Both the position numbers and the translations under genes were made by a program. The notes under the pieces are model-generated. The model was not told the DNA's origin. It made no database searches and saw only the letters and a program-made list of their open reading frames with translations. This document shows, one piece after another, positions 9,337-16,673 of a DNA stretch of 37,083 bases. This DNA comes from Enterococcus raffinosus (GTDB lineage: Bacteria; Bacillota; Bacilli; Lactobacillales; Enterococcaceae), in contig NZ_JAHLOS010000042.1 in assembly GCF_018917525.1 (NCBI RefSeq), positions 1-37,083 on the forward strand. Direction: 5' to 3'. How positions within the stretch are numbered: position 1 is the first letter of the stretch; each line of letters begins with the position of its first letter.

Positions 9337-10068
9337 ATGAAGTATTCAGAGATTCACTTAGCAGCTTTTACTGAAAGAAGCAATCGATTTATTGCCCGCT
9401 GTCGGTTAATAGAATCGGGAGAAGAGATTATCACTCATGTAAAAAATACAGGGCGGTGCAAAGAATTATTACTTCCAAACGCAGTAGTAGCAGTAAATCA
9501 TCAACCATCAGACAAACGGAAAACAGCCTATGATCTTGTTGCGGTTAAAAAGGGAGAAATGTGGATTAATATTGATTCACAAATTCCTAATGCTCTCGCG
9601 GCTGAGGGGATTTTAACAGGAAAGATCTGTTTACCTGGATTAAAAGGTTCTATCATTTATTTAAAGCGGGAGTATACCTTTAAACGGTCGAAGTTTGATA
9701 TTTATTTTGAGACAGATCAGCAGGAAAAAGGCTTTGTTGAAGTAAAAGGGATGACATTAGAAAATCAGGGGATCGGCGCTTTTCCCGATGCACCGACAGT
9801 CAGAGGGTTAAAGCATGTAGAGGAATTACGAGTCGCTCAAGCCTTGGATTATCATTGTTATGTTTTATTTGTCGTACAATTTCCTGCAATCCGAGCGGCG
9901 ACGATTCACCGATTGATGCAGCCAGCACTTTATCAAGCGGCAGAGAAGGCAATGGCAGACGGTGTGCAGATTTTAGCGTATAATTGTGAGGTAGATCAGG
10001 AATCCATTTCGATTAAAGAGTCTGTCCCCTTTGATCTGAAACAAGAATTTATTGATCCAAATCAATGA
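9337..10068 (+). CDS. sfsA: SfsA family protein (sugar fermentation stimulation protein homologue)
   Basis: At 243 residues this is the normal length for SfsA. The N-terminal half is an OB-like region with the conserved THVKNTGRCKELLLP segment (residues 33-47). The C-terminal half has the restriction-endonuclease-like core: KRSKFDIYF (Asp), then KGFVEVKGMTL (the ExK of a PD-(D/E)xK fold), then FPDAPTVRGLKHVEEL. The biochemical role of the family is unsettled: the name comes from E. coli maltose genetics, and DNA binding or nuclease activity has been suggested. A cytosolic location is expected because there is no signal peptide. The ATG at 9337 fits the family start although the ribosome binding site is only a modest AGAAGGA about 10 bases upstream. 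The oxidoreductase start follows 18 bases after its stop, so the genes are probably co-transcribed. Confidence 0.93.
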   Translation: MKYSEIHLAAFTERSNRFIARCRLIESGEEIITHVKNTGRCKELLLPNAVVAVNHQPSDKRKTAYDLVAVKKGEMWINIDSQIPNALAAEGILTGKICLPGLKGSIIYLKREYTFKRSKFDIYFETDQQEKGFVEVKGMTLENQGIGAFPDAPTVRGLKHVEELRVAQALDYHCYVLFVVQFPAIRAATIHRLMQPALYQAAEKAMADGVQILAYNCEVDQESISIKESVPFDLKQEFIDPNQ

Positions 10069-10086
10069 GTGAGAGGTGGAAAAATC

Positions 10087-11088
10087 ATGATTAACTTAGG
10101 CATCATCGGAACAAATTGGATTACTGACCAATTTGTCCAAGCAGCTCATGAGACGGGGAAGTATCGCCTGGCGGCGGTTTATTCTCGGCGGTTAGAAACA
10201 GCGCAAAAATTTGGTGAAAAGTATGGCAATGTCGAATATGCTACTGATCTTGATACGTTTTTCGGTCTTGAACATGTAAATACCGTTTATATCGCTTCAC
10301 CAAACAGCCTGCATTTCGAGCAGGCAAAGCAAGGAATCTTAGCTGGCAAAAATGTTATTGTTGAAAAGCCAGCCTTTTCTACGCCGACAGAAATGGATGA
10401 AATTATCGAGTTAGCGAATCAGAAAAGAGTATTTTTCTTTGAGGCGGCTCGTAATATTCATGAGAAATCCTTCAAAACGATTGCTGATTTTTTGCCATTG
10501 AAAGATCAAATCATCGGCGCGGATTTTAGCTTTATGAAGTATTCTTCGCGTTATGATCAAGTTTTGGATGGAGAAGAGCCCAATATTTTTTCTCCACATT
10601 TTTCAGGCGGCGCGTTGGTTGATCTGGGCGTATACCCAATTTATGCGGCGTTGGCTTGGTTCGGTATGCCAAAAGAAAGTGTCTATTTTGCTCAAAAAAT
10701 CGCAACTGGTGTTGACGGATTTGGAGTAGGTGTTTTGCGATATGATAATTTTGACGTGACGATTCGGACAGGTAAGATCAATGATAGTTTTCAGCAATCT
10801 GAGATTTATTTAGCGAATGGAACCTTAATGATGGATGCGGTCAATTCCATTAGCGAAGCCATTTTTCATGATCGAAATCACCAACGTAGAGAAAAGCTGG
10901 CTGTGCATCAATTAGAAAATCCAATGATTGAAGAGGCAGCCGAGTTTGCCCAAGTGATTTTGAATCCAACAGATCGCAAGTTGGGCACGGACTATGAAGA
11001 ATGGGTCGAATTATCCCGAAATGTGAACCAAGTAATGTATGATATGCGAAAAAGTGCGGGCATCATTTTTGATGCGGACGAGAAATAG
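10087..11088 (+). CDS. Gfo/Idh/MocA family NAD(P)-dependent oxidoreductase
   Basis: This 333-residue protein has an N-terminal Rossmann domain (INLGIIGTNWITDQFVQAA) and the family hallmark VIVEKPAFST near residue 95, where the Lys is the catalytic or cofactor-contacting residue. The C-terminal alpha/beta domain follows (GGALVDLGVYPIYAALAWFG near residue 180). Members oxidise or reduce sugar hydroxyls or related substrates with NAD(P); the substrate cannot be told from the sequence. The open frame starts at a GTG right after the sfsA stop, but AGGTGG at a spacing of 7 points to the ATG at 10087. It lies between sfsA and a DEAD-box helicase gene that starts 8 bases downstream, suggesting one transcript. 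Confidence 0.92.
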   Translation: MINLGIIGTNWITDQFVQAAHETGKYRLAAVYSRRLETAQKFGEKYGNVEYATDLDTFFGLEHVNTVYIASPNSLHFEQAKQGILAGKNVIVEKPAFSTPTEMDEIIELANQKRVFFFEAARNIHEKSFKTIADFLPLKDQIIGADFSFMKYSSRYDQVLDGEEPNIFSPHFSGGALVDLGVYPIYAALAWFGMPKESVYFAQKIATGVDGFGVGVLRYDNFDVTIRTGKINDSFQQSEIYLANGTLMMDAVNSISEAIFHDRNHQRREKLAVHQLENPMIEEAAEFAQVILNPTDRKLGTDYEEWVELSRNVNQVMYDMRKSAGIIFDADEK

Positions 11089-11096
11089 AGGAATCC

Positions 11097-12275
11097 ATGG
11101 ATAAACAGAATTTTGCACCATTTTTACAAAAAAATTGGGAAGAAGCAGGGTTTCAAAAACCTGCTTTGATTCAATCAAAAGTTTATAGCTTAATCAGTGA
11201 AGGGAAAAATCTAGTTGGAATTGCTCCGACTGGCAGTGGTAAGACGTTAGCTTATTTATTGCCTTTGATCAATAACCTTAAAGCGGGCGATCCCAGCCAG
11301 GTTTTAGTTTTGACTTCTTCACAGGAACTAGCGATGCAAGTAGTAGAAGTCGCTCGAACCTGGATTAGCGGCTCAGGAATGAAAGTTCAACCTTTAATCG
11401 GCGGTGCCAATGTCAAACGTCAACAAGAAGCACTGAAGAAAAAACCAGAATTATTAGTCGGAACACCCGGCCGTGTGCTGGAATTGATTACGGCAAAAAA
11501 AATCAAAGCTCCCAACATCAAAACACTCGTATTTGATGAAGTAGACCAGCTGGTTCAAGGTCAAAGCTTGCAGTTGATTCGAAACATTCTGAAAGCTACG
11601 GATAACAATGCGCAACATCTGTATTTTTCCGCAACTGCTGATGTCGTATTAGATGAATTGAATAAGATTGAATCTGAGCTGATTGTGATAGATGTAAGCG
11701 AAGAAGATGATAGCCAGGGAGAGGTGCAGCACTTTTATTTAGAGACAAGTGATCGTAAAAAAGTCGATCAATTACGTCGCTTATTAAACATACCTGATTT
11801 TTGGGGAATGATTTTCTTCAATCAGCTGACCGATATGGGCAGTGCGGAAGAGAAGTTACTATTCCACCAATTACCAGTGGCAGGCCTTGCTTCTGATCAA
11901 TCAAAACTTTCTCGCAAAGGCGCGATCGAACAATTCAAAAAGCATCAAACTTTAGGTTTATTAACCACCGATCTGGCTAGTCGAGGTCTAGATATCGAAG
12001 CACTGCCATTTGTCATTAACGTGGATGTGCCATTAAGCGAGGAAAGCTACTTGCATCGTGCTGGCAGAGTTGGTCGAATGGGAAATACCGGAGTCGTGAT
12101 TTCATTTGTCACTCCCCAAGAAAAATCAGACCTAGTGAAAATTACTAAAAAACTGAATCTAAAGCTAGCACCAATTTATTTGTTTGGAGGAGAGCTTTTA
12201 ACAGAAGAACCACTAAAGCAAAGTGAACCAAAAAAGAGAAAAAGTAAAAAGAGCAAAGGGAAGAGACGGAAATAA
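11097..12275 (+). CDS. DEAD-box family ATP-dependent RNA helicase (YfmL-like)
   Basis: This is a compact 392-residue two-domain helicase. The Q-motif region is at residues 18-26 (GFQKPALIQ). Motif I is APTGSGKT (near residue 43). The DEAD position reads DEVD (VFDEVDQLV, near 147). Motif III is SAT (FSATAD). Domain 2 has TTDLASRGLDIE (motif V) and HRAGRVGRMG (motif VI). Motif Ia, usually PTREL, reads SSQELA. The last 20 residues are almost all Lys, Arg and Ser, a typical RNA-binding tail. Small DEAD-box proteins of this type (B. subtilis YfmL, from memory) act in ribosome assembly or cold tolerance; that role is inferred. The ATG has AGAGGA close upstream. The basic tail codons also form the 5' arm of the terminator. 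Confidence 0.94.
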   Translation: MDKQNFAPFLQKNWEEAGFQKPALIQSKVYSLISEGKNLVGIAPTGSGKTLAYLLPLINNLKAGDPSQVLVLTSSQELAMQVVEVARTWISGSGMKVQPLIGGANVKRQQEALKKKPELLVGTPGRVLELITAKKIKAPNIKTLVFDEVDQLVQGQSLQLIRNILKATDNNAQHLYFSATADVVLDELNKIESELIVIDVSEEDDSQGEVQHFYLETSDRKKVDQLRRLLNIPDFWGMIFFNQLTDMGSAEEKLLFHQLPVAGLASDQSKLSRKGAIEQFKKHQTLGLLTTDLASRGLDIEALPFVINVDVPLSEESYLHRAGRVGRMGNTGVVISFVTPQEKSDLVKITKKLNLKLAPIYLFGGELLTEEPLKQSEPKKRKSKKSKGKRRK

Positions 12276-12297
12276 GTCTTTTCCCTTTGTTCTTTTT
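12251..12297 (+). terminator. Intrinsic terminator overlapping the helicase 3' end
   Basis: GAGCAAAGGGAAGAGAC (12251-12267) pairs with GTCTTTTCCCTTTGTTC (12276-12292): 17 pairs, two of them G-U. The 8-base loop contains the stop codon, and five T follow. The 5' arm lies wholly inside the coding sequence. Confidence 0.88.
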
Positions 12298-12421
12298 AAA
12301 ATAGGGATGACAACAAGGTTCTTCTGATTCTTATTTGAGAAAAATTCATGAATTAGTAATAGGTGACCATCGTAATTTTTCATTTTTTTAGAATGTCTTC
12401 ATTAAATTTAAGTTAGTCATC

Positions 12422-12450
12422 TTGCTAAAATAAGTTAAAATCGCTACAAT
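12422..12450 (+). promoter_or_regulatory. Promoter of tRNA-Arg
   Basis: TTGCTA (12422-12427) and TACAAT (12445-12450) are separated by exactly 17 bases, 12 bases before the mature tRNA start. Confidence 0.75.
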
Positions 12451-12461
12451 AATAGAGGCAT

Positions 12462-12535
<74 letters not shown>

Positions 12536-12536
12536 T

Positions 12537-12578
12537 AAAAACAGCACTTAGAATGAAAAAATTCTACGTGCTGTTTTT
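12537..12578. terminator. Terminator shared by tRNA-Arg and the convergent aminopeptidase gene
   Basis: AAAAACAGCAC-TT-AGAAT pairs with ATTCT-AC-GTGCTGTTTTT around a 6-base loop (16 pairs and one internal 2x2 mismatch). T runs flank it on both strands. It begins 2 bases after the tRNA and ends 8 bases before the aminopeptidase stop. Confidence 0.87.
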
Positions 12579-12585
12579 GTTTTAT

Positions 12586-13824
12586 TTAAGCCCAATCACC
12601 ATTTCTAAAGATTGGAACTTTTGTACCATCTTTGCGAATGCCATCAATATTCATTTGAGCAGAACCTACCATGAAATCGACATGAGTCTGGCTGCTATTC
12701 AAACCAGCTTCAGTCAATTCTGACTTGGTCATTTCAGTGCCACCCTCCACACTAAAGGGATATGCTGCACCAAGTGCTAAGTGATTTGATGCATTTTCAT
12801 CAAATAGTGTATTGAAAAAGGTAATGCCGGATTGTGAAATTGGCGAAGGATCTGGAACTAAGGCAACCTCACCAAGGTGTTTCGCTCCTTCATCAATATC
12901 CAATAATGAGGCTAAGACATCAGCTCCCTCTTTAGCAGAAAACTCAACGACTTTTCCATCCTTGAAGGTGAATTTCATTTCATTCAAAGTTGTGCCAGCA
13001 TAGCTTAATGGTTTTGTACTGGTGATATATCCGTCAACACGATTACGATCAGGTGCAGTAAACACTTCTTCAGTCGGCATATTTGCCATGAACTCATTGC
13101 CATCTGCAGCGTAACTTCCAGCGCCTTCCCAAACATGATTTTCTGGTAGTCCAATCACGATATCTGTACCTGGAGCGGTATAGTGTAAAGCAGAAAATTG
13201 TTCTTTATTTAGACGTTCTGCTTGCTCGCGCATTGCTGCATCATGTTCTTCCCATGCTTTAACAGGATCATCAGAATAAATCCGGGTTGTTTTAAAAATT
13301 TCATCCCAAAGTTTATCGACTTGTTTTTCACTTGACTCGAGATTAGGAAAGACTTTTTTTGCCCAAGCAGGACTAGCAGCAGCGACCACTGTCCATCGTA
13401 ATTTGTTTGATTGCGTGGCTTCCATCACAGCTTGTAATGCTTTGCCACGGGCTGTTTGATAGCTTGCTACACGGCTTGTATTGACACCTAATAAAGCATC
13501 AGGATTTTGTGAAACAATACTGATTCGGGTGACCCGTTTTTCAGCAAATGTATTTGCTTTATCCACTTTATAAGCAGGAACTTCATTGATTCGTTCCTCT
13601 GCTGCATGACTCAAAAACTCCCGTTGAATTTCATCATCGTTCCATTGGACGATTACTTCTGCTGCGCCTAATTGATAAGCTTCTTTTGTAACAAGCCGAG
13701 CTAATACAGCTTGATCAACACTGGCGTATACGACAACAGTGTCATTTTTCTGTACATTTACCCCCACCTTTGCAATCAAATGGGCGTATTTTTTTAAGAG
13801 TGTGTCAAAATTAGATAAAACCAT
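12586..13824 (-). CDS. pepS: M29-family aminopeptidase (AmpS/PepS type)
   Basis: This cytosolic metalloaminopeptidase removes N-terminal residues from peptides. The 412-residue length is typical of family M29. The metal site is recognisable in the C-terminal half: NMPTEEVFTAP (Glu, near residue 250), HLGEVALVP (Glu, near 316), ASNHLALG (His, near 346) and THVDFMVGS (His and Asp, near 381-383), with the conserved Tyr/Pro-rich AAYPFSVEGG between them. No signal peptide is present. The ATG has GGAGGG at a spacing of 6. It is a monocistronic gene with a shared terminator at its 3' end. Substrate preference within the PepS/AmpS/AmpT group is not decidable here. Confidence 0.94.
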   Translation of the reverse strand: MVLSNFDTLLKKYAHLIAKVGVNVQKNDTVVVYASVDQAVLARLVTKEAYQLGAAEVIVQWNDDEIQREFLSHAAEERINEVPAYKVDKANTFAEKRVTRISIVSQNPDALLGVNTSRVASYQTARGKALQAVMEATQSNKLRWTVVAAASPAWAKKVFPNLESSEKQVDKLWDEIFKTTRIYSDDPVKAWEEHDAAMREQAERLNKEQFSALHYTAPGTDIVIGLPENHVWEGAGSYAADGNEFMANMPTEEVFTAPDRNRVDGYITSTKPLSYAGTTLNEMKFTFKDGKVVEFSAKEGADVLASLLDIDEGAKHLGEVALVPDPSPISQSGITFFNTLFDENASNHLALGAAYPFSVEGGTEMTKSELTEAGLNSSQTHVDFMVGSAQMNIDGIRKDGTKVPIFRNGDWA

Positions 13825-13930
13825 TTCTATCCCTCCAGTTCGATATCCTTATCTTAGCATTTCTTCAATATTCTAAAAAGAAAATGAGATTCATTAATGT
13901 ATATAATAATTCTGAAAACCTTCATAAAAC

Positions 13931-13963
13931 AAAAAAGATGCACCAATTGTTTTGGTACATCTT
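13931..13963 (-). terminator. Intrinsic terminator of the flavodoxin gene
   Basis: On the minus strand AAGATGTACCA pairs with TGGTGCATCTT (11 pairs, one G-U) around a 7-base loop and is followed by TTTT. It starts about 10 bases after the flavodoxin stop codon. Confidence 0.87.
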
Positions 13964-13973
13964 CTAACAATCA

Positions 13974-14417
13974 TTATGCTACTGCCTCTGCAAGTTTTTT
14001 CGCAAAAGATTCTAAATTTTCAATATCCTCTTCTTCGGCAGCCATTTCTACTTTTACACTTTCTGCTCCGCGAGTTGCTCCCGTTTTTGCAAATGCTGCA
14101 TCGAAATCATCGACAGATTTACAATATTGATCATAAAAAGTATCACCAGATCCACAGACGCCAAAGATTTTTCCGCTCAGGTCTAATTCTTGAAGTTCTT
14201 CGTAAAAGTCCACGATTTCATCAGGAAGGTCGCCTTCACCATAAGTATATGTCGCAACCACACAAATATCCGCATCCTCAAAATCTTCAGCGTCAACCTG
14301 TGTACATTCATCGATTTCTACATCTAGATCTAAATTTTCGAAGGCTTCAGCCACGATATCGGCGATTTCTTCAGTATTACCAGTCATGCTGGCGTAAACA
14401 ATTTTTGCTAATGTCAA
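13974..14417 (-). CDS. Flavodoxin
   Basis: This 147-residue acidic FMN-binding electron carrier is of short-chain flavodoxin size. The phosphate-binding loop is SMTGNTEEIAD (residues 10-20), the first isoalloxazine loop is TYTYGEGDLPDE (near 57-68), and the second is GSGDTFYDQYCKSVDDF (near 89-105). The start codon is TTG: CTAATG-type alternatives are absent, and AAGGAGG lies 7 bases before the TTG at 14417, giving MTLAKIVYASMTGNTE. Likely electron partners are flavodoxin-dependent enzymes elsewhere; none is encoded nearby. It is a single gene with its own terminator, convergent with nothing and divergent from map across 462 bases. Confidence 0.95.
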   Translation of the reverse strand: MTLAKIVYASMTGNTEEIADIVAEAFENLDLDVEIDECTQVDAEDFEDADICVVATYTYGEGDLPDEIVDFYEELQELDLSGKIFGVCGSGDTFYDQYCKSVDDFDAAFAKTGATRGAESVKVEMAAEEEDIENLESFAKKLAEAVA

Positions 14418-14706
14418 AATATTTCCTCCTTATTCGTTTGAATGAATTAATTTTTCTGAAAAAATAATTCAATTCGAATGTCCTTTATTATTCAACTAAA
14501 CGACACGTCTACTATTATTAAGCAAGCTCATAGTAAATCCGATTTTTTTACGCAATATTCAAAAGGCTTTCGTATGCGTGATATTCTTCTAATCTCGTTA
14601 AAATAAAAAGAAATGGAAAGTTGAACGGACATCCTTAGCTTTAAGCTAAATTTATGGTCATTATATCAAAATAGAAATCAAAAGGAAATCACTGCTCTCT
14701 AACCAT

Positions 14707-14735
14707 TTGTTCGCTTAATAGGGTTATGTTAAAAT
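14707..14735 (+). promoter_or_regulatory. Promoter of map
   Basis: TTGTTC (14707-14712) and TAAAAT (14730-14735) are exactly 17 bases apart. Transcription from here would start near 14742 and leave a leader of about 138 bases before map. Confidence 0.65.
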
Positions 14736-14755
14736 GGACAAGATGAAAAAGGTGT

Positions 14756-14825
14756 TCGTCCAGTATTTCACAGACTTTAAAGGTCGCAATAATTCGAATC
14801 AAGAGAATTAAGCTTATCTGGATGA
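14756..14825 (+). promoter_or_regulatory. Structured 5' leader of map (possible three-way junction)
   Basis: A closing stem TCGTCCAG (14756-14763) with CTGGATGA (14818-14825), 8 pairs with one G-U, encloses two local hairpins: GACTT/AGGTC (14773-14785) and AATTC/GAATT (14791-14809). It lies between the promoter and the map ribosome binding site. It does not match a riboswitch class I know. A 22-codon ATG frame (14743-14811) overlaps it. The pairing is directly visible; a function is not established. Confidence 0.35.
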
Positions 14826-14879
14826 CCGATAAAAATATTTTCACCAGAATATAATTAATAGAAATAAGGAGACGAGAGA

Positions 14880-15644
14880 ATGATTACATTAAAATCACCC
14901 CGCGAAATTGAAATGATGAATGAGTCAGGTGAGTTATTGGCTGATGTTCACCGTCATTTACGGGATTTTATAAAACCAGGAATTACTAGTATGGATATCG
15001 AAAAATTTGTTAGAAATTTTATTGAAAGTCATGGTGGTGTAGCTGCTCAAATTGGCTTCGAAGGGTACGAATATGCAACCTGTTGCAGTATCAATGATGA
15101 AATTTGCCATGGTTTTCCAAGAAAAAAACCTCTAAAAAATGGAGACCTAATCAAAGTTGATATGTGTGTAGAATACAAAGGTGCGATGTCCGATTCTTGC
15201 TGGTCTTATGCAGTTGGAGAAGTATCACCTGAGATCGAACGCCTAATGGAAGTAACTAAAAAGGCGATGTACTTAGGTATCGAACAGGCTCAGGTTGGCA
15301 ATCGAATCGGTGACATTGGTCATGCCATTCAGACATATGCCGAAGGAGAAGGATTTTCAGTAGTACGTGACTTTGTGGGTCATGGAATTGGACCGACAAT
15401 CCATGAAGAGCCCGCGATTCCACACTATGGCGTTGCTGGAAAAGGACTGCGGTTAAAAGAAGGAATGGTTATTACAATCGAACCAATGATTAATACCGGC
15501 GTTTGGCAAATGAAGATGGATCCTAATGGTTGGACTGCCTACACTCAAGATGGCGGTTGGTGTGCACAATATGAACACACTTTAGCAATTACAAAAGAAG
15601 GGCCAAAAATCTTGACTTCACAAGGTGAAGAAGGAACTTATTAG
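14880..15644 (+). CDS. map: Methionine aminopeptidase, type I
   Basis: This enzyme removes the initiator Met from nascent proteins and is normally essential. The 254-residue protein carries all five metal ligands of the pita-bread fold: Asp in KVDMCVEYKGAMSD (two Asp, near residues 97 and 108), His in GHGIGPTIHEEP (near 175), Glu in ITIEPMI (near 208) and Glu in QYEHTLA (near 239). The substrate-site His is in CHGFP. The ATG has AAGGAG at a spacing of about 8. yihY follows after 15 bases, so map-yihY is probably an operon. From memory, map and a YihY-type gene precede the epa locus in E. faecalis, which agrees with what follows here. Confidence 0.96.
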   Translation: MITLKSPREIEMMNESGELLADVHRHLRDFIKPGITSMDIEKFVRNFIESHGGVAAQIGFEGYEYATCCSINDEICHGFPRKKPLKNGDLIKVDMCVEYKGAMSDSCWSYAVGEVSPEIERLMEVTKKAMYLGIEQAQVGNRIGDIGHAIQTYAEGEGFSVVRDFVGHGIGPTIHEEPAIPHYGVAGKGLRLKEGMVITIEPMINTGVWQMKMDPNGWTAYTQDGGWCAQYEHTLAITKEGPKILTSQGEEGTY

Positions 15645-15659
15645 AACGATGAGGATACT

Positions 15660-16583
15660 ATGGGACCAATAGATAAAATTAAAGATAATAAAAAACTAAT
15701 GGATTTTATCCAATCGATCCAGAAACACTTAGCAGAAACAGAAATAGGCGACCGCTCCGTGGTAGTCGCCTATTATTTGTTGCTGTCCTTTTTTCCGATA
15801 CTAATCATTGTTGGCAATTTGTTGCCATACTTTAATATTACACCAGAAACAGTCTTGCCTTATTTAAGTGAGGCGATTCCTCCGAATGTGTTTAGTTTTC
15901 TAAAACCAGCGATCACAAGTTTGCTAGAGAGTAGTTCTGGTGGGATGCTTTCCATCTCAGTTTTAGCTGCGTTATGGTCGTCTAGTCGTGGAATTAATGC
16001 CTTGCAAACGGCATTGAATCGAGCATACGGAGTCGAGGATCGTGGGAATTTTGTTATCAGTCGTATTGTATCGGTGGGAATCGTCGGAGTATTAATGATG
16101 GCGATTATTGCTGTTGCACTATTTTTCAGTGCGGGGCAAGTGATTTTAGATGCTTTACAGCAATTATTACGTTTTTCTCCAGATATTATTGATACCTTTT
16201 TAGCTTTACGCTGGCCGGTAACATTGATCGGCTTATTGATCATATTAGGTGGGCTGTATATCGTCATTCCTAATGCTCATGTACGCATCAAATATGCACT
16301 GCCTGGGACAATATTTGCGACAGTTGGGTGGATCGTTTTAGCTCAAGGATTTAGTATTTACGCGCAAACTTTTGCTCAGCGTGTTTCTGGTTATCAGATT
16401 ATTGGAAGTTTTATTGTTTTGATGTTCTGGTTGAATTTTTCCGCTACTATCATTATTTTTGGTGGGGTATTAAATGTAGCTATTGAGGAATATCGTACTG
16501 GTCAAGAAGTGACAGAGGGGTCGAACCATGTTAATAAATGGTTTAACAAACTCAAAGACCGTATCATGAAAAAGAAAAAATAA
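15660..16583 (+). CDS. YihY/BrkB-family inner membrane protein
   Basis: This is a 307-residue integral membrane protein with about six transmembrane segments (near residues 35-60, 95-115, 135-160, 180-205, 215-240, 245-270), a short N-terminal cytoplasmic part and a very basic C-terminus (KDRIMKKKK). Segments such as AYYLLLSFFPILI, LWSSSRGINALQTALNRAYGVEDRGNF and WLNFSATIIIFGG are family-typical. Older databases call these ribonuclease BN by mistake; the true function is unknown, possibly transport or envelope related. The ATG at 15660 has GAGGA a few bases upstream. Together with map it precedes the polysaccharide genes but is separated from them by a promoter. Confidence 0.9.
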   Translation: MGPIDKIKDNKKLMDFIQSIQKHLAETEIGDRSVVVAYYLLLSFFPILIIVGNLLPYFNITPETVLPYLSEAIPPNVFSFLKPAITSLLESSSGGMLSISVLAALWSSSRGINALQTALNRAYGVEDRGNFVISRIVSVGIVGVLMMAIIAVALFFSAGQVILDALQQLLRFSPDIIDTFLALRWPVTLIGLLIILGGLYIVIPNAHVRIKYALPGTIFATVGWIVLAQGFSIYAQTFAQRVSGYQIIGSFIVLMFWLNFSATIIIFGGVLNVAIEEYRTGQEVTEGSNHVNKWFNKLKDRIMKKKK

Positions 16584-16585
16584 TC

Positions 16586-16632
16586 TCAATATTTTTTGTA
16601 AGATTTTGTCAGAGTCTTGTAAAGAATATTGA
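16586..16632. repeat. Two-tier inverted repeat over the epaA promoter
   Basis: An outer pair TCAATATT (16586-16593) / AATATTGA (16625-16632) flanks an inner hairpin AAGATTTT-GTC-AGAGTCTT (16600-16618, 8 pairs with two G-U). The right part covers the -35 box of the promoter. It could act as a weak terminator for map-yihY or as a regulator site. Confidence 0.5.
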
Positions 16633-16644
16633 ATCATTTATAAT
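16617..16644 (+). promoter_or_regulatory. Promoter of the epa-type polysaccharide cluster
   Basis: TTGTAA (16617-16622) and a perfect TATAAT (16639-16644), 16 bases apart, lie 29 bases before the epaA start codon. Confidence 0.7.
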
Positions 16645-16673
16645 ATTTTTTAGTAAAAAGGGCAGGTGTCAAC

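Larger units (their letters stand above)
14418..14879. other. Intergenic region between divergent flavodoxin and map genes
   Basis: These 462 bases hold no gene of normal size. The right third contains the map promoter and a structured leader (listed separately). The left part is AT-rich, with an imperfect inverted repeat ATTAATTTTTCTGAAAAAATAATT around 14446-14470 area near the flavodoxin ribosome binding site; the flavodoxin promoter must lie here but no box pair is convincing. The middle (14500-14700) shows a small inverted repeat TAGCTTTAAGCTA near 14636 and nothing else I can support. Confidence 0.6.

Noticed and set aside
13952-14467. 171-codon plus-strand frame opposite flavodoxin
   Set aside because: It is rich in Arg, His, Leu and Gln, has no ribosome binding site, and lies antisense to a clear flavodoxin gene.
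14756-14825. Known riboswitch (for example SAM or T-box) before map
   Set aside because: No T-box sequence, S-box core or other known signature is present and no terminator follows; it was kept only as an unknown structured leader.
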